Origin: JBHHWH01 sp046756405
GTDB lineage: Bacteria > Actinomycetota > Acidimicrobiia > Spongiisociales > ZC4RG35
DNA: 27,341 nt
Direction: 5' to 3'
Assembly (NCBI GenBank): GCA_046756405.1
Contig: JBHHWH010000028.1
Location: 1 to 27,341, forward strand
Part shown: in pieces, positions 20,451 through 27,341 of the stretch
How the letters are laid out: the number at the start of each line of letters is the position of its first letter
How positions within the stretch are numbered: the stretch's first letter is position 1
The notes under the pieces: generated by a model
Databases searched by the model: none
Told to the model about the DNA's origin: nothing
What the model saw: only the letters and a program-made list of their open reading frames with translations
Program-made: the position numbers and the translations under genes

Positions 20451-21911
20451 TCATTCGGGCATCAACGCTTCGGTGGTGACCTCGGATTGGGCGTTCCACA
20501 GCATCCATCCCAGGCCGTACTGCTCCGCAGAGATAATCTGCTCCCTTACCTGGGTGGCGTCGTAACCGAAGTCCTGGAGCCAGGGCCGGACCACGACACT
20601 GCGGGGCAGCCGCCGCATGGCGTCTTCGAGGGCCCGCTGCACCATCGGACCCGGGTAGGCGTTGGGATTGTCGAAGCCGTACCACCCCGAGTCATAGTGG
20701 GAGGGGTAGATCATCGGTGAGACCACGTCCACCACCTGGGCGACGTCCTCCCAGCGCTGGCCGATGCCGCCGTCGTCGCTGGTAGCGGTGATGAAACCGA
20801 AGATGTCGGCGGCCACCGCGCAGCCCATCGGTCGTAGCAGTTCGACGGCCTCGCTGAGGAAGCTGGTGATGGTGGCGATGCGGATGTCCCGGCTCACCCC
20901 GGCGTCGAAGGTGGCCGCTTCGGAACGGACGTCGGGGAAACGGACATAGTCGAACTGGACTTCGTCGAGGCCCAGGGAGCAGGCCTCGACGGCCAGGTCT
21001 AGCCCGTATTGGCGGGCGTCGGGGTCGGTGGGGTCGAGGAAGTACTGTCCTCGAGAGTTGTAAGGGTCACCGGTCTCGGAGTTCACCACCGCCATCGCCG
21101 GTTTGCGTAGTGCGGCGACCGGATCGTTGAAGACGACCAGCCTTCCGATGACATAGAGCCCTTGGGCGTGCGCCCTAGCGGTGATCTCGGCCAGGTCGTA
21201 GGCGGCGAAGTCGGCTCCTACGTCCCGGGCGACGGAGTTTTCGGTCTCATACCAGACCAGCCCGCTCTCGTCCTTGAGGTCGATCATGAGGGCGTTGAGC
21301 TCGGTGGTGCGGGCCAGTTCCAAGAACTCGTCGATCCGGTCCCGGGCTGCCTCCCCGCTGATGTGGACGGCGCGAGCGACAAACGGTGTCACTTGCACTT
21401 CGTTGTCCCCGGGTCCCCCATCCCAGGTGAACTCGGTGGTGAGCCAAGCCGGTCGCTGCACGACCACGGTGCCGGGTTCGGCACCCCGCAGTTCGAAGTT
21501 CCCGTCGGGGTCCGAATATCCGACGGCAGGGCCCGCGATCAGCTCCACTCCGGGCACTGGTCTTCCCTCCGGGTCGATCACCCGTCCCCTTAGCACCCGG
21601 GCGCGGAGGACCACATCCACCACCTCCTCGGGACGCTCGGCGATGGTGAGGCGCTGGGGCACGTGACCGGCGGCTACCACCTCGACGACGGTGGTGGAGG
21701 GACGCCACTCGGCGACGATGATGCCGTCGGTGTCCGAGGTTCCGACCTGTTCGCCGTTCGCCTCGGCCACCGCCCCGGCTATGGGCGCTCCCAGATCGTC
21801 GAGGACACGGAGTTGATAGGGAGTGGCCCGGCCGATCAGCGACCAACCAGCCCATACCGCCCAGACGATGGTGAGCGCCACCAGCAGTCGTAACTGAGTT
21901 CGGCGCGACAC
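20451..21911 (-). CDS. Membrane-anchored putative glycoside hydrolase (DUF4015-like)
   Basis: 486 residues. An uncleaved signal anchor (8-27) is followed by two short beta-sandwich segments resembling carboxypeptidase-regulatory domains (about 31-105 and 106-180; IDPEGRPVPGVELIAG...YSDPDGNFELRG is typical). Next comes a TIM-barrel domain of the putative glycosyl hydrolase DUF4015 kind (about 180-486), with LNALMIDLKDESGLVWY, the hallmark EVQFDYVRFPD (318-327), VAADIFGF, SPMIYPSHY and a C-terminal WMLWNAQSE. Aspartates in FDYVRFP and in AADIFGF are the candidate active-site acids. It is predicted to act outside the membrane on a polysaccharide; the substrate is unknown. GTG start; a TATCCT box lies 10 bases upstream of it, on the strand opposite the sigma-factor promoter. 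Confidence 0.82.
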   Translation of the reverse strand: MSRRTQLRLLVALTIVWAVWAGWSLIGRATPYQLRVLDDLGAPIAGAVAEANGEQVGTSDTDGIIVAEWRPSTTVVEVVAAGHVPQRLTIAERPEEVVDVVLRARVLRGRVIDPEGRPVPGVELIAGPAVGYSDPDGNFELRGAEPGTVVVQRPAWLTTEFTWDGGPGDNEVQVTPFVARAVHISGEAARDRIDEFLELARTTELNALMIDLKDESGLVWYETENSVARDVGADFAAYDLAEITARAHAQGLYVIGRLVVFNDPVAALRKPAMAVVNSETGDPYNSRGQYFLDPTDPDARQYGLDLAVEACSLGLDEVQFDYVRFPDVRSEAATFDAGVSRDIRIATITSFLSEAVELLRPMGCAVAADIFGFITATSDDGGIGQRWEDVAQVVDVVSPMIYPSHYDSGWYGFDNPNAYPGPMVQRALEDAMRRLPRSVVVRPWLQDFGYDATQVREQIISAEQYGLGWMLWNAQSEVTTEALMPE

Positions 21912-21956
21912 AGAGGCACTGAGGATACTGGCGGATACGGCCTTAGGTATTACCGG

Positions 21957-21985
21957 TTGCCAGATTCACCCAGGCTCGTTATCTT
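21957..21985 (+). promoter_or_regulatory. Sigma-70-type promoter of the sigma-factor gene
   Basis: -35 TTGCCA (5/6 to consensus), 17-bp spacer, -10 TATCTT (4/6). Transcription would begin around 21992 and leave a leader of about 17 bases that contains AGGAGG. It is the best-formed promoter in the window. Confidence 0.6.
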
Positions 21986-22000
21986 TCCACAGGGGTTCTT

Positions 22001-22006
22001 AGGAGG
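22001..22006 (+). promoter_or_regulatory. AGGAGG ribosome site with unusual spacing
   Basis: Perfect AGGAGG only 2 bases before the ATG at 22009. The next codon is TTG (22012), which would be at a standard 5-base spacing, so the real start could be the TTG; the product would differ by one residue. Confidence 0.55.
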
Positions 22007-22008
22007 CC

Positions 22009-22962
22009 ATGTTGGGGAAGGCCATAAAGGCCAGAGAAGCACGAGCGGAGAGGGGCGCCAGCCCCTCGGACACCGTAGGCCTCTATCTGGACGAAGTCTC
22101 TGTCCACGAGCTGCTCACCGCAGAGGACGAGGTCCATCTCGCCCGCGCCATGGAGCGGGGAAGGAAGGCGAAGTCCCTGCTAGTGACGGGTGACTACGAC
22201 CCTGCCGACCGAGCGAAGCTGATGCGTGCGGTGGCCGCCGGCGACGAAGCCAAGATGGCCTTCATCCGCTCCAACCTGCGTCTGGTGATCTCCATCGCCA
22301 AGCGTTACACCGGGCGGGGACTGGACCTCCTCGACCTGATCCAGGAGGGCAACCTGGGGCTGATCCGGGCTGTGGAAAAGTTCGACTGGCGGAAGGGTTT
22401 CAAGTTCTCCACCTACGCCACCTGGTGGATCCGTCAGGCCATCACCCGGGGCCTGGGCAACAACGGACGCACCATCCGCCTCCCGGTCCACATGGTGGAT
22501 GTGGTGCGTACGGTCCACGACACCCGCCAGATGCTTCACGACCAGCTCCACCGGGCGCCCACCCTCGAGGAGATCTCCGAGGCGTCCGGATTGGAGCCGG
22601 AGCGGGTGATGGCGGCCCTGGAGGCACCGTCCGAGACCGTCTCGTTGGACCGCCCTATCGGTGACGAAGGCGACGCTTCGCTTCAGGATTTCGTCGAGGA
22701 TCGGGAAGCCGACGACCCTGAGGACAGAGCCGCGGCCACCTGGCGGCGAGACCGGCTAATCCAGGCCCTCCAGTATCTGGACCATCAGGAACGTCAGGTG
22801 CTGTGGCTGCGTTTCGGCCTCGACGGAGGCGAGCCGTGGACCCTGGCCGATGTGGGCAAAGCGATCAACGCCACCCGGGAGCGGGTACGCCAGATCGAAG
22901 CCCGAGGCCTGGCCAAACTGCGCCACCCCTCCTCTGAGATCGACCTTTCGGATCTGCTGTAG
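22009..22962 (+). CDS. RNA polymerase sigma factor, SigA/HrdB-like (RpoD family)
   Basis: 317 residues. Region 1.2 (about 20-50, DTVGLYLDEVSVHELLTAEDE); region 2 (about 84-152) with NLRLVISIAKRYTGRGLDLLDLIQEGNLGLIRAVEKFDW and the promoter-melting/-10 helix FSTYATWWIRQAITRGL; region 3 (about 155-235) beginning RTIRLPVHMVD; region 4 (about 247-310) with the -35-reading helix DVGKAINATRERVRQIEARGLAKLR. It lacks the long acidic region 1.1 of primary sigma factors such as HrdB, so it is either a compact primary factor or a group 2 alternative; this cannot be settled here. It has its own promoter and is monocistronic, with hairpins after the stop. The gene to its left is divergent, the one to its right convergent. 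Confidence 0.92.
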   Translation: MLGKAIKAREARAERGASPSDTVGLYLDEVSVHELLTAEDEVHLARAMERGRKAKSLLVTGDYDPADRAKLMRAVAAGDEAKMAFIRSNLRLVISIAKRYTGRGLDLLDLIQEGNLGLIRAVEKFDWRKGFKFSTYATWWIRQAITRGLGNNGRTIRLPVHMVDVVRTVHDTRQMLHDQLHRAPTLEEISEASGLEPERVMAALEAPSETVSLDRPIGDEGDASLQDFVEDREADDPEDRAAATWRRDRLIQALQYLDHQERQVLWLRFGLDGGEPWTLADVGKAINATRERVRQIEARGLAKLRHPSSEIDLSDLL

Positions 22963-22999
22963 GCGGCCGCGCCGCCGAGAGCAGTCGGGGTGAAACCCC
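22962..22999. terminator. Two hairpins between convergent genes
   Basis: GGCGGC-CGC-GCCGCC begins at the last base of the sigma-factor stop codon, and GGGGT-GAA-ACCCC follows 10 bases later. Both are perfect stems with 3-base loops, and lack T-runs. They fill the 45-bp gap and could end transcription from both sides. Confidence 0.5.
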
Positions 23000-23007
23000 T
23001 TACCCGC

Positions 23008-24291
23008 TCACAGACGGCGGAGGGCGCGCTCCAGGAGGGTGTAGCCCTCGTCGGCCTCCTCCTCGGTGAGGGACATGGGCGGGGCGATCCGCAGAACGTT
23101 CCCGTACAGACCACCCTTGCCGATCAACAGCCCCTCCTCCCGAGTGGCCTCCAGGGCTTCGGCGGCCTTTTCCGGGGCCGGTGCTCCCCCGGCGCCTACC
23201 AGTTCAACGCCGATCATCAGGCCCTTGCCCCGCACTTCACCGATTACCTCCAGTTCCTCGCCAAGGTCGACCAGGTTCGACTTGAGTCGGTTGCCCACTT
23301 TTAGGGCGTTGGTCTGGAGGTCGTGCTCGAGGACATACTCCAGGTTGGCCAGGGCCCCAGCGGTGGCCAGCGGGTTGCCGCCGAAGGTGGAGATGCCCAG
23401 GGCCGGGTAGGCCTCCATGATCTCGGTCGGGGCCACCACCCCGCCGATGGTCAGGCCGTTGCCCAGCCCTTTGGCGAAGGTCAACAGGTCGGGGGTTATG
23501 CCGTGGGACTCATACCCCCAGAAGTGCTCTCCGGTCCTCCCCCAGCCAGTCTGCACTTCATCGGAGATGAACAGGATTCCGTGCCGGTCCAACACCTCCT
23601 TCATCGCCCCGAAGAAACCGTCGGGCGGCGTCACGAACCCGCCCACACCCTGGATCGGTTCGGCGATCATCGCCGCCACATCCCCTGCTGCGGCCACCAG
23701 CAGCAGGTCCTCCAGGTCGGCCACGCAGGCAGCGGTGAACTCGTCGTCGGAAAGATGGCCGTAGGGGCTGCGCAGCTTGTAGCCGCCGTGGACGTAAGTG
23801 ACCTGGAACGGCGAGAGACTGGTCCCCGACCAGGCGGCCTGACCGGTGATCGCCACCGCCGAGTGGGACTTGCCGTGGTAGCTGCCCCGGATCGCCAGCA
23901 CCTGGTTGGACTTCCGGTAGACAGTGGCCAGCATCAGGGCAGCGTCGTTGGCCTCGGTACCGGAGTTGGTGAAGAACACCTTGGCGTTGGGGATCCCCGA
24001 CAGTTCGGCGATCTTCTCCGCCAGTTCGATCTGGGATTCGATCAGATACAGCGTCGAGGTGTGGAGCATCCGGTCGGCCTGGGCCTTGATCGCCTCCACC
24101 ACCTCCGGCACCTTGTACCCGCTCATCGTCACCAGGATCCCGCCGAAGAAGTCCAGGTAGCGGTTGCCTTCGGCGTCGACCACGTAGCGTCCGTCGCCGT
24201 CGACGATGGCGATTGGCTCCTTGTAGTAGACGGGCGCCCAGCTCGGTAGCACCGCCTTGTGACGCTCGTAGAGCTCTGCGTGCTTACCCAT
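23008..24291 (-). CDS. Class III PLP aminotransferase
   Basis: 427 residues, fold-type I omega-type transaminase resembling alanine-glyoxylate aminotransferase 2 and 4-aminobutyrate aminotransferase. PLP-phosphate loop NSGTEAND (109-116), aromatic stacking YHGKSH (138-143), EPIQGVGGF (211-219), cofactor aspartate D244 in SDEVQTGWGRTG, and Schiff-base lysine K274 in TFAKGLGNG. The amino donor cannot be told from sequence; ornithine, GABA and alanine-glyoxylate enzymes are all in range. The ATG has AGGAAGGA 5 bases upstream, located in the 11-bp gap after the reductase gene, so the two are cotranscribed. Confidence 0.88.
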   Translation of the reverse strand: MGKHAELYERHKAVLPSWAPVYYKEPIAIVDGDGRYVVDAEGNRYLDFFGGILVTMSGYKVPEVVEAIKAQADRMLHTSTLYLIESQIELAEKIAELSGIPNAKVFFTNSGTEANDAALMLATVYRKSNQVLAIRGSYHGKSHSAVAITGQAAWSGTSLSPFQVTYVHGGYKLRSPYGHLSDDEFTAACVADLEDLLLVAAAGDVAAMIAEPIQGVGGFVTPPDGFFGAMKEVLDRHGILFISDEVQTGWGRTGEHFWGYESHGITPDLLTFAKGLGNGLTIGGVVAPTEIMEAYPALGISTFGGNPLATAGALANLEYVLEHDLQTNALKVGNRLKSNLVDLGEELEVIGEVRGKGLMIGVELVGAGGAPAPEKAAEALEATREEGLLIGKGGLYGNVLRIAPPMSLTEEEADEGYTLLERALRRL

Positions 24292-24302
24292 CAGATCCTT
24301 CC

Positions 24303-25034
24303 TCAGTCTGCAGACCGCAAATATCGCAGAAACAGGACTCGATCGCCCATCAGAATGCGATCAAGGGTCATATCCGCCGGCGGATCCGCCTCCTCACCGT
24401 GGACGATACGTGCCGACTCGCCGGAGACGATTACCGGCGCGACGGTCAGGTTGATCTCGTCGACCAGACCGGCCGCGGCGAGCTGGCCGTTGAGGGAGGG
24501 GCCTCCCTCGCAGAGCACCACCTTCGCCCCTCCCAACGCTCTGAGGATCGAGACGGCGTCAAGGGAATCGAGCCGGACCACGTCGGCGACCTCCTCCAAG
24601 GCCGAGACCCTCTCCGGGTCGGCGGCGGTGCTGGTGATCACCAGGGGTCGCTGATCCGAGTCGGAGAACAACCTGGCCTCCGGGTCGAGGCTTGCCCGGC
24701 CGGTGACCACCGCCAAGCGTGGAACATCCTCCAGTCCCAGCTCCCGCCGCCGGGCAATACGCTCGGCGTCGAGTCTCACCGGCCCGTAGTTCTCGGCCCG
24801 CGCTGTGCCCGCCCCCACCAGGATGACGTTGGGGACCGCCCGTAGCGCCTTGAACACCGCCAGGTCGTCTTGGTCTCCGAGGGCAGTGGACTTGCCGCCG
24901 AGGCTGGTCGCTCCGTCCACGGAGGCGATCATGTTGAGCAGCACCCAAGGCCGGTCAGGATGGGACCGGGCTTCGCCCAGGTAGAGGTCGAGGGGCTCAA
25001 CGGGCCCGCTGCCTGGGTAGATGTAGCGGATCAT
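24303..25034 (-). CDS. RibD C-terminal-type reductase (dihydrofolate-reductase fold)
   Basis: 243 residues, a stand-alone version of the RibD C-terminal reductase domain. Seen: LNMIASVDGATS (33-44), VILVGAGTARAENYGP (70-85) for NADPH binding, LVITST, VVLCEGGPSLNGQL (172-185) with the GGP turn, and LTVAPVIVSGESARI. Full RibD also carries a deaminase domain, which is absent. The role may be the reductase step of riboflavin synthesis (as in actinobacterial or archaeal stand-alone enzymes), but similar proteins of unknown role are common and no other rib gene is near. Leaderless ATG start with TAGTTT 6 bases upstream. Confidence 0.83.
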   Translation of the reverse strand: MIRYIYPGSGPVEPLDLYLGEARSHPDRPWVLLNMIASVDGATSLGGKSTALGDQDDLAVFKALRAVPNVILVGAGTARAENYGPVRLDAERIARRRELGLEDVPRLAVVTGRASLDPEARLFSDSDQRPLVITSTAADPERVSALEEVADVVRLDSLDAVSILRALGGAKVVLCEGGPSLNGQLAAAGLVDEINLTVAPVIVSGESARIVHGEEADPPADMTLDRILMGDRVLFLRYLRSAD

Positions 25035-25040
25035 GACCTG

Positions 25041-25046
25041 AAACTA
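25041..25046 (-). promoter_or_regulatory. -10 element for leaderless reductase gene
   Basis: TAGTTT fits TANNNT and ends exactly 6 bases before the ATG at 25034, with no ribosome site between. The -35 region falls in the hairpin just upstream and shows no TTG. Confidence 0.45.
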
Positions 25047-25047
25047 G

Positions 25048-25076
25048 CCGGGCCCCGGAGCCAGTCCGGAGCCCGG
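25048..25076 (-). terminator. GC-rich hairpin after the VOC gene
   Basis: An 11-bp stem (CCGGGCTCCGG / CCGGGGCCCGG as read on the minus strand, with one G·U wobble) and a 7-base loop. The plus strand would have a C-A mismatch instead, so the structure is stronger in minus-strand RNA. It lies 20 bases after the VOC gene stop and just before the reductase promoter. Only a short TTT follows. Confidence 0.5.
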
Positions 25077-25095
25077 GCGTGTCGTCGACGCTAGG

Positions 25096-25467
25096 TCACT
25101 CGCCGGCGGGCACGTCGGCCTCTACGAGACCAACCACGTTGCCTCCGGGATCGCTGAACATGGCGAAGGTCACCACCCCGGGAATCTCGGTGCGCGGCAT
25201 GACCGTCGCTCCGCCGCTGGACTGGATGTTGGCCAAGGCGTCGTTGATGTCGTCCACCTGGATATAGACGGTCAGATAGGAAGGCATCTCCTCGGGACCT
25301 TTGCCCACCGCACCTCCTACTCCTGTGGACTCGGTGTCGGTCAGGTAGTACCCGTCGAATCCCTCGGCGCCTTGAAACGTCCAGTCGAACACCGACGCGT
25401 AGAAGTCCTTCTGCGCGTCGCCGTCGGGACCCATGATCTCCCAGTGGACGATCGGATTGGCCGGCAT
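25096..25467 (-). CDS. VOC-family (glyoxalase/bleomycin-resistance fold) protein
   Basis: 123 residues, a single two-module VOC chain. Seen: IVHWEIMGPDGDAQKDFYASVFDW (6-29), the typical VOC strand-helix opening with a potential metal His8; VYIQVDDINDALANIQSSGGATVMPRTEIPGV; and the FSDPGGNVVGLVEAD closing strand. Members range from glyoxalase I to antibiotic-binding proteins and many have no known role; the substrate is not predictable. AAAGGA lies 7 bases before the ATG. It stands alone between the GNAT gene and the hairpin. Confidence 0.85.
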   Translation of the reverse strand: MPANPIVHWEIMGPDGDAQKDFYASVFDWTFQGAEGFDGYYLTDTESTGVGGAVGKGPEEMPSYLTVYIQVDDINDALANIQSSGGATVMPRTEIPGVVTFAMFSDPGGNVVGLVEADVPAGE

Positions 25468-25506
25468 GTCGCGTCCTTTCTCTGTCGTTGGCTCCCCGAG
25501 ACGGGA

Positions 25507-26532
25507 TTACACCCCGAGCCGGTCCCGAACCGTAGCCAGCTCACCCTGCCAGTTGCAGATGCGGAGGATCGGCTTGAAGCCCATGGCGAGGTTGATGTTG
25601 AGCATCGGCTCGTTCGATGCCGCATTCCCGGTGTCGATCCACTCCAACTCAGGGTGTTCGGTGCGCAGCCGCTTGATCATGGTCGCCTTGAGCCACCGCC
25701 CCAGGCCCCGGTTGCGGTGATCGGGATGGACGGCGGTGTCCCACTGAAAGGCCTGAATCGGATGGAGGCGCTGGGTCTCCACCGTCGTATAGCCCACCCA
25801 GTCCCCGGTGGGCTTGTGCACCGTCACGTAGCAGTGAAGGTCGGCCTGGCTGAGTCTCTCCCGCTCTTCGATCTCCCGCCACACTTCGGGGGTGAGGGTC
25901 TCGTCCTCCTCTTCAAAGTCCTCCCGAGGGGCAGTGTTCATGATGTAGACCAGGTCGCAGTACTTCTGGATCAGCTCCTCGGGAATGGGCGGCTCCCAGT
26001 AGAAGAGCGCATAGTCGCCGGCCCGCTCGGCAGCGCGTTCGATCCAGGCGTCCATCATCTCCCAGTCGACATCGGCCAGGTAGAGGCGGCTGGTCTGATC
26101 GGTGTAGACCCGCTTCAGCCCTGCCCTCTCGGCGAGGGCCTCCCAGGGGGCGCCGTCTTTCATGGATGTGGCCAGGCGCCACCTCTTCTGCTCCTCCAGC
26201 CAGTCAAGTACCGGCGAGGCCAGCCTTCGCGCCAACCCCCGGCCGCGGTGCTGGGGACGTACGTGGATGCGGGCGTAGCCGTTGTCCAGGTTCTCCACCA
26301 GGTTCACCAACGCGACCGCCACGGCGACGATCTCGTCGTCCTCCCAGACCAGCCAGCGGGGTACCGCCTGGCTCGAGGGGATAACCCGCCAGTCGGCGGC
26401 CATGACCTCGAAGGGTCGCGGAGGGTCGTCGGGTAGAAGCTCGGCCTCGAGTTCAACGTAGACGCCGTACATGGCGCGCAGGATCGCCTCGGGCACGACG
26501 CGGGTGTCGACTTGTTCGATTCGGAGTCCCAT
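25507..26532 (-). CDS. Tandem GNAT acetyltransferase
   Basis: 341 residues containing two GNAT folds. The acetyl-CoA pyrophosphate loops are VRPQHRGRGLARRL (91-104) and AVHPDHRNRGLGRWLK (267-282). The second domain closes with TGNAASNEPMLNINLAMGF, a sequence common in actinobacterial GNATs. Two-domain layout recalls mycothiol synthase (MshD), but the MshD-type signature regions are not evident and the substrate is unknown. A TACGGT box 8 bases upstream of the ATG and no ribosome site suggest a near-leaderless start. Its 3' neighbour is the VOC gene on the same strand, 39 bp away. Confidence 0.83.
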   Translation of the reverse strand: MGLRIEQVDTRVVPEAILRAMYGVYVELEAELLPDDPPRPFEVMAADWRVIPSSQAVPRWLVWEDDEIVAVAVALVNLVENLDNGYARIHVRPQHRGRGLARRLASPVLDWLEEQKRWRLATSMKDGAPWEALAERAGLKRVYTDQTSRLYLADVDWEMMDAWIERAAERAGDYALFYWEPPIPEELIQKYCDLVYIMNTAPREDFEEEDETLTPEVWREIEERERLSQADLHCYVTVHKPTGDWVGYTTVETQRLHPIQAFQWDTAVHPDHRNRGLGRWLKATMIKRLRTEHPELEWIDTGNAASNEPMLNINLAMGFKPILRICNWQGELATVRDRLGV

Positions 26533-26540
26533 CGCCAGCC

Positions 26541-26546
26541 ACCGTA
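26541..26546 (-). promoter_or_regulatory. Candidate -10 for the GNAT gene
   Basis: TACGGT (TANNNT) ends 8 bases before the ATG at 26532; no ribosome site lies in between. Weak on its own. Confidence 0.25.
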
Positions 26547-26586
26547 CGGGAAGCCGCCGTGGCGTGGCGGGGAATTAGCCCGCTGG

Positions 26587-26850
26587 CTACTCCTCTTCTG
26601 CCGCCGCGCTGTCGGGTCTGATGATGCCCTTTTCGGCCAGCTTGGCGATGATCTGATCGACCACCTGGGAGGCCTGTTCCTCGCCCATACGCGGTGCCAG
26701 CTTGTCGTGGAGCTTCGAGCGGGCCTGGGTTTCGGTAAGGCCGAGGAACTCCTCTTTCTTTTGAGCAGCCAGCCTGCCGAGGAAACCGACGATCGCGGCG
26801 AAGACGGCGAACTTGAAGAGGAATCTGAGGGGATGACGCTCTTTCGCCAT
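26587..26850 (-). CDS. Small membrane protein (87 aa)
   Basis: 87 residues. A basic N-terminus (MAKERHPLR) precedes one predicted transmembrane helix (about residues 10-28, FLFKFAVFAAIVGFLGRLA). A soluble, charged helical tail follows (QKKEEFLGLTETQARSKLHDKLAPRMGEEQASQVVDQIIAKLAEKG) and ends in acidic residues. The ATG is chosen over a GTG 9 bases earlier because GGAGG (26859-26863) lies 8 bases upstream of the ATG, whereas the GTG overlaps that ribosome site. I recognise no family with certainty; small proteins of this layout are common in actinobacteria. It is probably monocistronic. Confidence 0.72.
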   Translation of the reverse strand: MAKERHPLRFLFKFAVFAAIVGFLGRLAAQKKEEFLGLTETQARSKLHDKLAPRMGEEQASQVVDQIIAKLAEKGIIRPDSAAAEEE

Positions 26851-26858
26851 CTGGACCA

Positions 26859-26863
26859 CCTCC
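26859..26863 (-). promoter_or_regulatory. Ribosome binding site deciding the start of the small membrane protein
   Basis: GGAGG as read on the minus strand, 8 bases before ATG 26850. The alternative GTG at 26859 overlaps it by one base and so cannot use it. A TAGAGT box about 25 bases further upstream is a possible -10. Confidence 0.6.
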
Positions 26864-26929
26864 GGTCTGTTGGGGTACTGACTCTACCGGTGGCGGCACA
26901 CTGTTTTTTCGCGCTCTACGGGGTTCCCC

Positions 26930-26958
26930 TTCACCCGGAGGTGCCGATCCCGTAGTTT
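26930..26958 (+). promoter_or_regulatory. Candidate promoter of the exported Thr-linker protein
   Basis: -35-like TTCACC (4/6), a 17-bp spacer, and -10 TAGTTT. The -10 ends 10 bases before the ATG at 26969, so any leader would be only a few bases long. Confidence 0.4.
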
Positions 26959-26968
26959 CTGGATCACG

Positions 26969-27341
26969 ATGCTGCGAAGGGCCGCCGCCGCCCTGCTGCT
27001 GGTGGGATTGGCGGCAGGGGTTTGGATGCTGTGGCCCCGGGGGGACCCAGGGGGCCAGGTCGCGACGACCCTTCCTGCGGCTGTCGCACCCTCTACGACC
27101 ACGACGCTGGCTGCCACCACAACGACGGCGGTCGGGACCACCACAACCACCATCGAGTCGCATGTGGTGGAAACCGTGGAGGAGGCGGAGGCGATTCTGC
27201 GGGAGCTGTGGTTCGGCTGGTTCGAGGGGATCTACAACCAGGACGAGGACCGGATCCGGGAAGTGGTGGCGACGGAGGAGCAGGTGGAAGATGCTAGGGC
27301 GCAGTTCGATGTGATGACCTTCACTGAACCTCCTACCCCCG
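26969..27341 (+). CDS. Exported Thr-linker protein, 3' end outside window
   Basis: Partial gene, first 124 codons visible, running off the right edge. MLRRAAAALLLVGLAAGVWMLWPRG begins with a basic end and a hydrophobic segment (5-22), so it is a signal peptide or membrane anchor with no lipobox cysteine seen. A low-complexity Thr/Ala linker (about 33-62; STTTTLAATTTTAVGTTTTT) follows, then the start of a globular, acidic domain (ESHVVETVEEAEAILRELWFGWFEGIYNQDEDRIREVVATEEQ). Such Thr-rich tethers on exported proteins are common in Acidimicrobiia. The later part resembles a small NTF2-like/SnoaL-like start (WFGWFEGIYNQDEDRIREVV), a tentative reading. Function unknown. Confidence 0.78.
   Translation, partial: MLRRAAAALLLVGLAAGVWMLWPRGDPGGQVATTLPAAVAPSTTTTLAATTTTAVGTTTTTIESHVVETVEEAEAILRELWFGWFEGIYNQDEDRIREVVATEEQVEDARAQFDVMTFTEPPTP

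Noticed and set aside
25507..26532. Mycothiol synthase (MshD) assignment
   Set aside because: Two GNAT domains fit, but MshD-type signature segments were not seen and the second domain looks like a different actinobacterial GNAT group.

Overview
This is a dense, GC-rich bacterial chromosome segment with no gap above about 120 bp, short overlaps inside gene clusters and frequent GTG/TTG starts. An actinobacterium is likely, most plausibly Acidimicrobiia. Supporting features are tandem luciferase-like (F420-type) oxidoreductases, a Rieske ferredoxin inside a suf cluster, SufU rather than IscU, a secreted protein with a Thr-rich linker, and several genes that look leaderless (TANNNT 6-7 bases before the start codon). 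The class is an inference; no rRNA or marker set is present.

Left part (1-4765, minus strand): a lipoate/2-oxoacid dehydrogenase operon, transcribed as E3 (lpdA), E2 acyltransferase, then a single polypeptide fusing octanoyltransferase (LipB) to lipoyl synthase (LipA). It is followed by a gene cut by the window edge that encodes 11-residue coiled-coil repeats. The operon makes an E2, the enzyme that lipoylates it and the enzyme that reoxidises it. No E1 is present.

4832-6503: a 30-residue membrane peptide coupled to an alpha/beta hydrolase (plus strand), converging on a three-gene operon of unknown function (membrane protein, double zinc ribbon, small acidic protein). 6544-11307: an acyl-CoA dehydrogenase divergent from a TetR regulator, with a palindromic operator between them, then two paralogous LLM oxidoreductases and a YbaK-type deacylase in one plus-strand run.

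11350-20342 holds Fe-S cluster assembly in two blocks. sufC-sufS-sufU is on the plus strand and sufD-Rieske-sufC is on the minus strand, so there are two SufC ATPases and no SufB in view. Between them lie a DUF2079 membrane protein, class II fumarase and an M42-type peptidase. A duplicated 51-bp hairpin element with a perfect DnaA box in its linker separates the peptidase from the minus-strand sufC.

20451-27341: a membrane-anchored putative glycoside hydrolase, a SigA/HrdB-type sigma factor with a near-consensus promoter, a class III aminotransferase behind a RibD-C-type reductase, a VOC protein, a two-domain GNAT acetyltransferase, a small membrane protein, and the start of an exported Thr-linker protein that runs off the right edge. 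No tRNA, rRNA, CRISPR, phage or transposase sequence was seen. The most notable points are the LipB-LipA fusion, the split suf system with duplicated SufC, the duplicated hairpin element and the small-gene operon at 5525-6503.
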